NCBI GenBank assembly: GCA_016098155.1
Contig: JAAAJB010000408.1
Location: 1 to 28,979 of the forward strand
Length of the DNA: 28,979 nt
Direction: 5' to 3'
DNA from: Actinomortierella ambigua
Lineage: Eukaryota > Mortierellomycota > Mortierellomycetes > Mortierellales > Mortierellaceae
Shown in pieces: positions 7,946 to 17,323 of this stretch. The notes beneath the pieces are model-generated. The model worked only from the letters and a program-made list of their open reading frames with translations. It did not search any database and had not been told where the DNA came from. Made by a program: the position numbers and the translations under genes. Positions within the stretch are counted from its first letter, which is position 1. Every line of letters begins with the position of its first letter.

Positions 7946-10900
7946 ATGTTGGTGCTGAGAAATCGTCTCGGCTCGGGATACTATGGTTCTGTCTATGAAG
8001 CTCTCTGGGGATGCCAACAGTGTGCCGCAAAGACATTCTTCCTCTCTCAGGAGGATTATCACGAGCGAGCCATCCAAAAGGAGATCGAGGTCTTGAAGAA
8101 GCTGAAACACCGCAACATCATCCAGTTCTACAGGACTCACGATCACGACGGTCGCATCTACCTCATCATGGAGCTAGCCGAGAAGGGGACTCTCTCTAGG
8201 GCCATCAATGCCGGAACGCTAGATTGGCCGACCAAGGAACGTCTTGCTCATGAGATTGCTCGAGGACTCGAGTACATCCACCAAGAATCAGTCCTCCACC
8301 GTGATCTCAAGAGTGCCAATGTGCTCCTCACGAGGCACATGGAGGCCAAGCTGGCGGATTTTGGATTTGCCCAGGTCCGGTCGACTGTGAGTAGCAGTCT
8401 ATCGATGTCGCCTATTGGAGGCAGGCTTGCTGGGACACTGAGATGGCTCGCACCTGAACTCTTTGAGGCCGAGAAGCCTCCCTACTCGACCAAGACCGAT
8501 GTCTATGCGTTAGGCATGGTGATGTGGGAGATGGCGGCCAACTGTACACAGCCATTCAAAGACCAAGACAATGGAGCACTGATTGCCATGCATGTCCAGA
8601 GTGGTCGTCGTGAGAGAATACCAGATGACACACCGGCCGAGTTTCGTGAATGGGTCGAGCGCTGCTGGCACGAGGATCCCTATCAACGACCTGAGGCGAG
8701 CGAGGTGATCATAGTTCAAGATGAACAGAGTGCGGCCAACGATGACGACGATGTTATGTCCATTTCAGTCAGTTTCAGCAACAACAGTGCCGCTTTTAGG
8801 AGCCAGCTTGGCCAGCAATCATTGACCGATACCAATCCTGACACGGCTGCCTATGCCAGAACTGGACGTTTGCCGCAATCTGACGACAAGGTCATACGAT
8901 ACTTTAGCCAGGCGGCAGACCAAGGCAGCGAAGACGCACAGCTGTTTCTCGGTTGGTTGTACAGTCATGGCGGAGGAATCGTCGACAAGAGCGCCGAGAA
9001 CTCGCTCTGGTGGTATCGCCAGGCGGCAGAGTGTGGGAGTACCACGGCGTTACTCATCCTCGGAGAGATGTACGAACATGACCAAGGTGTGAAGGCAGGC
9101 GATATTGAGGCTGCCATCTGGTATCGCAAGGCAGCTGTCCATGGCATCGATGAGGCACAATTCAAGATGGGCGAGATGTATGAGAATGGCCATGGAGTTG
9201 TGCAGGATGACGTTGAGGCATTCCGGTGGTTCCGCATGGCAGCGGAGCAAGGACATGTAAATGCTCAGGTCAAGCTAGCAGCATGGCTCTCTCTTGGTCG
9301 AGGGGTTGAACAGAACGATGTTGAGGCAGCTATATGGTACACCAAGGCAGCCGAGCAAGATCATGTGCACGCACAGTTCAACCTTGGAGTGATGTACGAT
9401 CGAGGAGAAGGAGTCGATCAAAGCGACATCGAGGCACTCAAGTGGCACGCCAGAGCAGCGGAACAAGGGAGTGCGGACGCACAATTCAACCTTGGAATGA
9501 TGTACCAAGAAGGACGAGGAGTAGATCAGAGCGACATCGAGGCAGCCGGGTGGTACACCAAGGCAGCCGAACAGGGGTATGCGAAAGCACAGCTCCACCT
9601 TGGAGTGATTTACGAAGAAGGAGAGGGAGTCGATCAGAGCGATATCGAGGCGGCGAAATGGTACACCAAGGCAGCCGAGCAGGGTGATACCAAATCACAG
9701 TGGCACCTTGGATTGATGTATTATAGAGGTCAAGGAGTTGACCAGAGCTATATCGAGGCTTCCAGGTTGTTCAATAAGGCGGCCGAGCAAGGGATGGTAG
9801 AAGCACAGCTCGCCCTTGCGTTAATGCACGATGAAGGACAAGGGGTCGATCAGAGTGACGTCGAGGCAGTCAAGTGGTACACCAGGGCAGCCGAGCAAGG
9901 GAATACACGCGCACAGTTCTACCTTGGAGGGATGTACGAAAGTGGAAAAGGGGTCGATCAGAGCGACATCGAGGCAGTCAAGTGGTACACCATGGCAGCC
10001 GAGCAAGGGGACGAAAATGCACAGTTCAGCCTTGGATTGATGTACAAACGAGGACAAGGAGTCGATCAGAGTGACAGCGAGGCATTCAAATGGTACACCA
10101 TGGCTGCCGAGCAAGGGAATGCAAGCGCAACGTACAGCCTTGGAACGATGTACAGACTCGGGCGAGGGGCCGATCAGAGTGATGTCGAGGCAGCCAGGTG
10201 GTACAGCCAAGCAGCCGAGCAAGGAAGGGCAGATGCACAGTTCAACCTTGGATTGATGTACCGGCAGGGACGAGGGGTCGAGCAGAGCGACGTTGAGGCA
10301 TTCAGATTATTTACCAAGGCAGCCGAGCAGGGGGATGCAGATTCACAGTTCCAACTTGGGGTGATGTACGAAAATGGACGAGGGGTCGATCAGAGTGAGA
10401 GCGAGGCATTCAAATGGTACACCATGGCTGCCGAGCAAGGGAATGCAAACGCAACGTGTAGTCTTGGAGTGATGTACGAAAAAGGACGAGGGGTCGATCA
10501 GAGCGACATCGAGGCAGTCAAACGGTACACCAAGGCCGCCGAGCAAGGGACGGCACGTGCACAGTTCTACCTTGGAGTGATGTACGAAAAAGGACGAGGG
10601 GTTGATCAAAGCGACATCGAGGCAGTCAAATGGTACACCAAGGCTGCCGAGCAAGGGACAGCACGTGCACAGTTCAACCTTGGACAAATGTACAGACTAG
10701 GGCGAGGGGTCGATATGAGTGACAGCGAGGCAGCCAAGTGGTACATCAAGGCGGCCAAGCAAGGGATGGCAGCGGCACAGGTCTACCTCAATCAGGGTGC
10801 TATCGAGGAAATCAAGCGGTACACCCAGGCAGCCGAGCAAGGAGATGCACACGCACAGTTCAAGCTTGGGGCATTTTACGATCACGGACGAGGGGTCTAT

Positions 10901-11296
10901 CGGAGCAACACCGAGGCAGCCAAGTGGTATACCAAGGCAGCCGAGCAGGGGAATGCAGAAGCACAGAACAGACTTGGATCCATGTACAAGGCAGGACGAG
11001 GGGTCGCTCAGAGTGATATCGAGGCATTTAGATGGTACACTAAGGCAGCCAAACAAGGGCATGACGACTCCCAGTTCAACCTTGGATTGATTTACGAGCA
11101 GGGGAAAGGGGTCGCTCAGAGTGACAAAGAGGCAGTTAGATGGTACTCCAAGGCAGCTAAACAAGGAGATGACCAGGCACAGGACAAAGTTGACATGATA
11201 TCCGAACGAAGGCGAGGAGTTGGCTTGAGCAAGACGACAAAGGCGCGCGACCCTGTATTGAATTACAAACGTAGAGCAAAGGGTCGTTCAGAGTGA
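7946..11296 (+). CDS. TKL-type protein kinase with about 22 Sel1 repeats
   Basis: This is an uninterrupted frame of 1116 residues. The kinase fills residues 6-260 and looks catalytically competent: glycine loop GSGYYGSVYEA (9-19), beta-3 lysine in CAAK (K29), HRDLKSAN (118-125), DFG (138-140), GTLRWLAPE (163-171), DVYALGMVMWE and RCWHEDPYQRP. A polar linker (about 260-300) leads to about 22 units of 36 residues with consensus AAEQGxAxAQFxLGxMYxxGRGVDQSDxEAxKWYTK, the alpha-hairpin Sel1 type that scaffolds protein partners. Unit 18 is shortened by roughly ten residues. The final 30 residues leave the repeat pattern because of a frameshift; bases after the stop still encode a Sel1 unit in another frame. 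Kinase-Sel1 fusions are expanded in Mucoromycota and Glomeromycotina. A signalling scaffold role is inferred and the substrate is unknown. The start at 7946 leaves almost no residues before the glycine loop; a leader intron could add five. Confidence 0.92.
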   Translation: MLVLRNRLGSGYYGSVYEALWGCQQCAAKTFFLSQEDYHERAIQKEIEVLKKLKHRNIIQFYRTHDHDGRIYLIMELAEKGTLSRAINAGTLDWPTKERLAHEIARGLEYIHQESVLHRDLKSANVLLTRHMEAKLADFGFAQVRSTVSSSLSMSPIGGRLAGTLRWLAPELFEAEKPPYSTKTDVYALGMVMWEMAANCTQPFKDQDNGALIAMHVQSGRRERIPDDTPAEFREWVERCWHEDPYQRPEASEVIIVQDEQSAANDDDDVMSISVSFSNNSAAFRSQLGQQSLTDTNPDTAAYARTGRLPQSDDKVIRYFSQAADQGSEDAQLFLGWLYSHGGGIVDKSAENSLWWYRQAAECGSTTALLILGEMYEHDQGVKAGDIEAAIWYRKAAVHGIDEAQFKMGEMYENGHGVVQDDVEAFRWFRMAAEQGHVNAQVKLAAWLSLGRGVEQNDVEAAIWYTKAAEQDHVHAQFNLGVMYDRGEGVDQSDIEALKWHARAAEQGSADAQFNLGMMYQEGRGVDQSDIEAAGWYTKAAEQGYAKAQLHLGVIYEEGEGVDQSDIEAAKWYTKAAEQGDTKSQWHLGLMYYRGQGVDQSYIEASRLFNKAAEQGMVEAQLALALMHDEGQGVDQSDVEAVKWYTRAAEQGNTRAQFYLGGMYESGKGVDQSDIEAVKWYTMAAEQGDENAQFSLGLMYKRGQGVDQSDSEAFKWYTMAAEQGNASATYSLGTMYRLGRGADQSDVEAARWYSQAAEQGRADAQFNLGLMYRQGRGVEQSDVEAFRLFTKAAEQGDADSQFQLGVMYENGRGVDQSESEAFKWYTMAAEQGNANATCSLGVMYEKGRGVDQSDIEAVKRYTKAAEQGTARAQFYLGVMYEKGRGVDQSDIEAVKWYTKAAEQGTARAQFNLGQMYRLGRGVDMSDSEAAKWYIKAAKQGMAAAQVYLNQGAIEEIKRYTQAAEQGDAHAQFKLGAFYDHGRGVYRSNTEAAKWYTKAAEQGNAEAQNRLGSMYKAGRGVAQSDIEAFRWYTKAAKQGHDDSQFNLGLIYEQGKGVAQSDKEAVRWYSKAAKQGDDQAQDKVDMISERRRGVGLSKTTKARDPVLNYKRRAKGRSE
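8800..11200 (+). repeat. Tandem 108-bp coding repeat (Sel1 units)
   Basis: About 22 coding units of 108 bp follow one another with strongly conserved DNA, such as GAGGGGTCGATCAGAGCGAC and TGGTACACCAAGGCAGCCGA. Units 16 and 17 (about 10450-10670) are nearly identical over their whole length. Units 11-12 resemble 14-15, implying a three-unit (324-bp) duplication. The periodicity creates long antisense frames on the minus strand that are only shadows. Confidence 0.85.
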
Positions 11297-12647
11297 CACC
11301 GTGGTAGCCAAATGGCGCTCCAAGGCAGCAGAACAAGGGATCGAGTGCTCTCAATTCATTCGTTGCTGACGACATGACCTTGGCCCAGGGGTCAAGCAGA
11401 TCGACAGTAAGGTATTCGATGGTTCAGATGGACCACATTGTAGTGCCAAGGGGACGAACAAGCATATACATCAGCAGAATGTGGTCTTGCACGAATCTGC
11501 GACAAAGGCTTTGGTGATGTTCTAGACAAGAGCATGACAGTTTGGTGGGGTTTGGAAAGCCGCTGCAGAGCGAAGCATGGGCATGAAGACCCATTATTTA
11601 CCCAGTAGCACGCACCGTAATAAAAATTTTGTGTAAAATAAGGCGCTATCGGGGCACTTGCGATGAGTGAGGAAATAAAACCGAAGCCCTAGGCAGAATA
11701 GTAGCGGCTGTGGGACGCCGATGCTCTGACATAGATTTGCTTCTTACAGCCATGGGCAATGTCCTCGTGGTGTTTTGGCACCATCGAATGCCCGTGTTTA
11801 ATCTAAAAGGTAGCGTCTTTGCTCACCCGTAGTCTCCGCCTGACCACTAGTTGGCTAACTCGCTCAGCTATGGGACATGAGGCAGAAAGTGGTATAGTGT
11901 CCCTTGTTGAGAGGGGTATCCGAGTAGGATCTTCATGGCCTTACAACAGGAACCGTGTCTTCCGAGCCGTGTCTTCCGAGTTGTGTCTTCCGGTCCTCGC
12001 CTCCATGCCTCGCGCCGCGCACGCGTTTTTCTGAACATCGACGGAGGATAAAATATCCTCGCTTGTCCACGCGCAGATGTTCATCCTGCGCTTTGTCTGG
12101 ATGAATCAAGCTCCACTCTGTTCTTAAAAAGACTCGTAAGCAAAACCCTGAGACTCCGTATTCCTCTCCCATGAATCAGCTCCCACGCCTCAGAGACATG
12201 CGGGACCAGCTAGTTGTTGGCTAAAGCCAGTCCTAACGTGGAATTGGGAGATCACCCGATTAGCTGCTGGCCAGTTGTAGCCGGAAGCGATGATGGGAGA
12301 TGGCATTCATTGTATTCCTTTTAAACTCACACCGTCGGCACTTTTTTTGGTCCATCTATCCCTGTCGCTTTCACTCTCTTCCCTCTCGCTGTGAGCAGCA
12401 CCTGTTGGACACTGAGCAGCTATAGGGTGCAACGAGCACCATCTTCTCGTTGGACAGGATTCCGCCTTCGTTGTGGGACACTTGCAGATGGGAAGTAGTC
12501 ATATGTAGAGATATTGGTGGCGACCACGAAATAAACTTCAATGTTGGATGCAGAGATTCACAGGGAAGAGTATCTCGCTGGTATGAGGTAGGAGCGTGAG
12601 GTTTATGTAGGCCACAGCAAAAAAAAAGGAAGCTATTTTCTACAACA
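11297..12647. other. Intergenic: duplicated 3' flank, then nothing recognised
   Basis: Bases 11297-11360 still encode a Sel1-like unit (VVAKWRSKAAEQGIE) in the frame lost by the gene above. Similarity to 7080-7600 continues to about 11750. Further on, a short direct repeat TGTCTTCCGAG occurs three times at about 11957-11995. The rest, to the stop of the GH20 gene, shows no coding frame or RNA gene that I can support. Confidence 0.45.
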
Positions 12648-14824
12648 TTAACCGGGGCGAGAAGGGGTCGACACGCGAGCATAGTCCATAAGCAAGTTAC
12701 AACCTGCATAGTCATACATGGGCTCGCGGATGGTCTCAAACTCTGGGATGGACGGGATCTGATCCATGTCGCTGACCATGTTCCATGCTAGCTGGCTGCC
12801 ACGACGAGTCTGGAGGTGCTTTTGCAACCGCTGATGATTATGCTGTTGAAGTTGCTGCTTCTCCTGCTCGCTCGTGCCGTTGGCTTCCTCGCTGTGACCA
12901 TTCAACGTGCCCTCCTCCACGACCGCGGCCACTGGCCGAGCCAACCAAGCCTCGGAAGCATCAATGTACTCTAGAATCCGGTCGCGCATGGTCATGAGTC
13001 GTGTGCGGAGTCCACCATAGCGCAACTCGACCACTTCCCATCCAAAGGGTTTGTTGTTCTTGTGCCACATGAGACGATGGTACTTCCAGAGCTGGTCCAG
13101 TGCCACTTGCAAGTCCACTAGTCGGCCCTCAGTCAGGTCGTACAAGTCCTGTCGGTTGCCCATCTGGTAGGCCATGACCATCCGTTGGTGCAGATGACAT
13201 TTGAGGCCCAGCACATTAGAGACCAGGTAGGCCATGCGCAGACGGGCGTTCTGTGGGTAGGTCTCGTTGAACTCGAGCGCTCTTGCTAGGTAGTTGGAGA
13301 TGTTGGCATAGTGGACCTCCAGGTTGAGGTGGCCATATTGCGGCGAGATATGTGACAGGAATGGATCTAGCGTCCCAATGAAAAATACAAGTCTCGAGTT
13401 TAGTTCATCTATTTCGACCTGACTTTGATGCCTGTATAAAGAAGGGGGAGAAACGTGGAGAAACGTACCTTCCCACATCAAGTATTTGCTGGTGTTGGGT
13501 GCAAAGTGTGTCTTGAGAGTCAAGGGCGTGTCCTCCTCAGAAACTTGATCAATCTACCGCGGATAAGTGAAAGTTTACCTCTGTTAGCGAGAGTAACCTC
13601 ATTGACTATGGTTGACCAAAAATTGTTCATGTTGCCTCGATTCCCTGTCTCTACCTTGCTGGCAAAGACCCAATCATCATAATTGCCACCAATTACGCCT
13701 TCAAAACAAAAACGGATGCGTTCAAGGTCCACCTCATCCTCCAAGGTATATGCATGATCCGCAAAGTAGTGAAGTGCTGGAAGTGAAGAGAACCTATAGT
13801 ATGTGAAAAAAAGAGAGGTAAGAGAAATTGATGAGCGCTACGAACTCGTGCCTTGAAGCTAGTACCCTACTCATCTGAGGGACCCTCTCTTTTTTCTTTT
13901 TCTTCGCGGAACGTACATGTCACATTCGTGTCCTTCATCGCCCCAAATCGTCAACATCATGTTGTTGATACCCTCGTCCTTCCGCTTCGCAGCCTGGCAG
14001 GCAGCCTGGATAGTAGCGAATGAAAATGGTAATGCACACCAGAAGCGATTCCATGTCCATGCAGCAGCTAGTATTGAGTTTCATACAGAAGGAATTCAAA
14101 GATCAGTACATCCTTGAAGACTTTATGAAGATTGCCAATTTTCTTTGTCTAGGTTGAAGGCAAGATACTTACTTGCAAGCCATGGGTTAGCACAGCCAAG
14201 TTCGCGATGCTGCTGCAGCTTTGTGGCATAGGAGATGCTTGTTGTGTGGTAGTAGTCCCAGTACACTAGGTCGATGTCTGGAGGGAGTGTATCTGCGAGT
14301 TGTGGGGTGCCACCATCGTAGTAACCGGCAAGACTATTATTTTTGTTGGCTGTTGCAAAACGAAAGATAAGATGTTAGTACAAAGAGTCATCAATTCTCC
14401 ATATGCCCCTGACTGATCATCCCGCAGACGCCGGTCCTGCCATGTAGTACCTAATGTAAAGAGCACTAGTAAAGAAGAATAACAAAAATACTCCGGGTTA
14501 GATGTCTACTGTGGTACAGCCACGATTTGAGTTTTCCGATATCAACAATGTGTGGTGGCTAGAACATACTGTCCGACCAAAGCATGGGTCTGAGGTCCAG
14601 CCTCTTGCAGATATCCTGCACACGCTTAACATGCTGGAGGAATACTCTCGAAGGTTCATCGTAGCCGAAAATCTGGCGGTAACGGCCCTCGCCAACGCCT
14701 CCTGCCTCATCTAGACCAATATGAACCTTTTTGGACCGAAGAGGCGCGCTCACGGTCTTGATCATCTACTCATCAAAAAAATAGGTAGTGGGTAAGAAAA
14801 TGTTTACGATAGAAACATGACCAG

Positions 14825-14869
<45 letters not shown>

Positions 14870-16609
14870 ACGCCCAAGTACCTTTTCAATAAGGTTATAA
14901 GTCTCATCCCAGTTGGGAAGGAGGACCTCGTTGGTGTCGCGGAAGATGTGGAACCGCGGCCATTGCAAGATTTGACCTAGATGACCCAGTGTCTGGATAC
15001 AAGGGACTAACTCGATGCCACTAAAAACGGAAAGAAAACGTCATGACACGTTCAGGCCGAGTTAGTGCGATATCACTTTTTTTTTTCGTTCAATCGTCGT
15101 CATCTTTCGGCAATAGTTCCGATCTCCTTTTTTTTTTTTCTGGTGTTGTTGTTTGTCGCAAAGAGAAGAGTGCACACTCACAGAGCAAAGGCGTAGTCGT
15201 CGATGTTTTTGAGTTCCTGCTGTGTGTATGGGCCACGGAGATAGCCAAAGAAAGTCTCGCCCTCCAGTTGGTACGTGTCTTCGGTATAGAGCTGCAGCAT
15301 GTTGATGCCCATCAGAGCACAATTTCGTAGCAGATAAAAGACACTGGATTGCTTTGGCACGCCGCCTCGACTACAGTCGATCATCACTCTGTTCATGCAT
15401 TGCCCAACAAACGAACGTAGGAAAAAGAAGAGAAAAAAAAACAGTGAGCACTTTGGTTAGTTTAGAGCTCCGAATGATTTTCTCCTCCTGTTGGTTCTCC
15501 CTCGCTCCACCCCGCACCCACATGGTTTCAAGCACCGGACATACGCCAAATTCTCGTAGCGGGCTTTCTCAGTAAAGTTTAGGAGGGTCTGCAGATCGAC
15601 AGGTGCATCGCCATTGGAAGTCTGCATCTGTCGACTGGCACCGAGGATGCGACCCAATGACCGGAACGCTAAAATAGAGGGAAGAAGAGGGGGGGGGGGA
15701 GGTTCAATGGACCAATCAGCAAGGTTAATTTCATTGGCTCTAAAATCCTATCAAGAGCCATTCGCACCACCCCCCATCAATTCATCAACCCATCAGCCCC
15801 CTTTGGTTCTGTTGTTCTTTGGGGGGAGCTATTCCTGTCCAGCTGCTCTCTTTCTCCGTCGAGATGGAGAGAAAGATAAAGAGAATGTGTGTGTGCGTGT
15901 GTACGTATATGGGCAGCTGTGTCATTGCTCTCGCACGGCGGCGCTGTCCACTCACGCTTGCAAGATATGTCCATTCCACACTGTAAGCGTCCAATGATCA
16001 CAACGACGCAATATCATCGATGGCGAGGGCAGAGAGTGAAACGCGAACCTTCAATTTTGCGACGATACTTGACTATGATCGCCGTGTGCTTGTCATCTTG
16101 CTGACCATTATATTGGAACGTGGGATCGGTCATCACCGTGCACTCGCCCTCGGCCATTGTCTCGTCCATGATGAATCTGGACAGGGAAAGAAAGGTAAAT
16201 TTGCGTGAGAAGGGGGAGCGTAGTGGGAAGAACAACATCAACAACAATAGGTCGGTCAACATTTCTTGCAGGGTGATCGCCACCAAAGAGAGAGAGAGAG
16301 AGAGAGAAAGAGGGAGAGGGAGAGAGGGAGAGAAAGACGCTGAACCCTTCACGCGTACATGCTACATCCATCAAGGAGGAGGAGGAGAAGGAATAGTGAG
16401 GCTACGAGACTTTAGGGAGAGAAGAGCGCTGAATACCTAAGGTGCCAGTGGAATTCGACGTCCTGTAGATCATCGTCACTGGCGAGGCTGATATTGCCGT
16501 GAGGGGCGTTGTTGGCAATAGCGACGATGCCGTCCCGCAGGTCCTCTGGGCCATTGGCAAGATCAATGAGAAGATTGAATCCTCCCGAGGTTGACATTTC
16601 TGCGTCCAT
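12648..16609 (-). CDS. GH20 beta-N-acetylhexosaminidase-like protein (hexosaminidase D type)
   Basis: There are twelve exons on the minus strand: 16437-16609, 16049-16176, 15545-15668, 15182-15388, 14882-15020, 14570-14765, 14451-14465, 14173-14349, 13917-14067, 13655-13793, 13469-13553, 12648-13366. All junctions are GT..AG and in phase, giving 750 residues. No signal peptide is seen, as in nucleocytoplasmic hexosaminidase D. Residues 1-140 form the N-terminal GH20-associated domain (FHWHLRF). The TIM barrel follows: VMIDCSRGGV (143-152), LQLYTEDTY, FFGYLRGPYT, VPCIQTLGHLGQ, the catalytic Asp-Glu pair in HIGLDEAGG (D276-E277), LRPMLWSDM (to 323), VYWDYYH (356-362), WTWNRFW (390-396) and WGDEGHECDM (428-437). 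The C-terminal 240 residues are a helical domain in one large exon. The reaction is probably removal of terminal GlcNAc or GalNAc, with substrate unknown. Exon 7 is only 15 nt. The ATG at 16609 is the first in frame. Confidence 0.88.
14451..14465 (-). other. 15-nt micro-exon of the GH20 gene
   Basis: On the minus strand, TTTACTAG precedes TGCTCTTTACATTAG, which is followed by GTACTA. Inclusion gives WSDMLFTLANKN, matching the family pattern WSDMxF at the end of a barrel strand. Skipping keeps the frame but removes five residues (WSDTNKN). Confidence 0.75.
14833..14867. repeat. (GA)n microsatellite in a GH20 intron
   Basis: About 17 GA dinucleotides lie within intron 5 (14766-14881) of the minus-strand gene, where they read as a CT pyrimidine run early in the intron. 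A shorter GA run occurs in intron 1 at about 16280-16335. Confidence 0.9.
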
Positions 16610-17323
16610 GCAGAGGGTGTGTGTTTGGGGAAAAGGGAAGAATGAATGAATGAATAAGAGAGAGAGAAAGAGGGGAAGGAGATGTGTGTGAGAGGCAAAG
16701 TGACGAGAAGGAGACTGTGCAGTCGAATTTTATAATTTTCGAGTCTTCTAAAACCCTTTTTTCTTTTAATAATGGCCACCAAGTCTCGTGTCGTTTGCCC
16801 TCTTTACATATTTGAATGTAAACGCGTCTTCCTTCTTCTCCTTGCCACCAATTTGCACAGCCAACCAATGCATGACCATTGGCATGTGCGCTTTATATTC
16901 TTTTGTTGTTTTCTCCTCTCCCCAAGTGAACGTTATCAGCGCTGATGGCTATCTGTTTGTCTCGCTGATCCCCATCACACATGAACAGAAGGGGGTTCGT
17001 GCGTGGCATGTCCAAATGCTTTCGTGACTGTTGTGAGTGTGGGGTCTTTGTCTATGTCTGTGTCTGTCTGTCTGTCTATCCATTTGGGGGGGGGGGGTGT
17101 TTTATTACTCTTTCTCTTCTCCCCCTCATTGCATTCATCGAACCTCACATCCCTCCTTCCTCCTTCATTACCTCTCTCATTCCCTCATTTCTCTGGCCTG
17201 TCATTGCCACTCCCGCCGTGCACTCATTCATCTCTGCACTTCTCATCCTTTCGTCCGCTCTGACACACTCCCCCTGTCTCCGACCACCACCACCACCACT
17301 TCCTCCTCACTCCTCTGTGCAAC
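16610..17323. promoter_or_regulatory. Divergent promoter between the GH20 and protease genes
   Basis: This 714-bp gap lies between two start codons pointing away from each other, so it must hold both promoters. It contains simple repeats: GAATGAATGAATGAATAA near 16641, TCTGTCTGTCTGTC near 17066, a G-run at about 17085-17097, and CCACCACCACCACC just before the protease ATG. Long pyrimidine stretches (17105-17270) resemble fungal core promoters. No specific factor site can be named. Confidence 0.45.

Noticed and set aside
9275..11164. Long minus-strand open frames opposite the Sel1 repeats (for example 10697-11164, 9821-10222)
   Set aside because: They repeat with the same 108-bp period and follow from codon use on the plus strand. 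No independent motif is present.
8800..11200. CRISPR-like regular spacing
   Set aside because: The 108-bp periodicity is a continuous coding repeat with no unique spacers, in a eukaryotic gene.
11819..12034. A 71-residue plus-strand frame with short repeats (VSSELCL)
   Set aside because: It is short, has no recognised motif, and is explained by a threefold TGTCTTCCGAG direct repeat.
16014..16374. Short frames rich in Leu/Ser or Arg/Glu around the GA repeat
   Set aside because: They are translations of the (GA)n microsatellite in GH20 intron 1.
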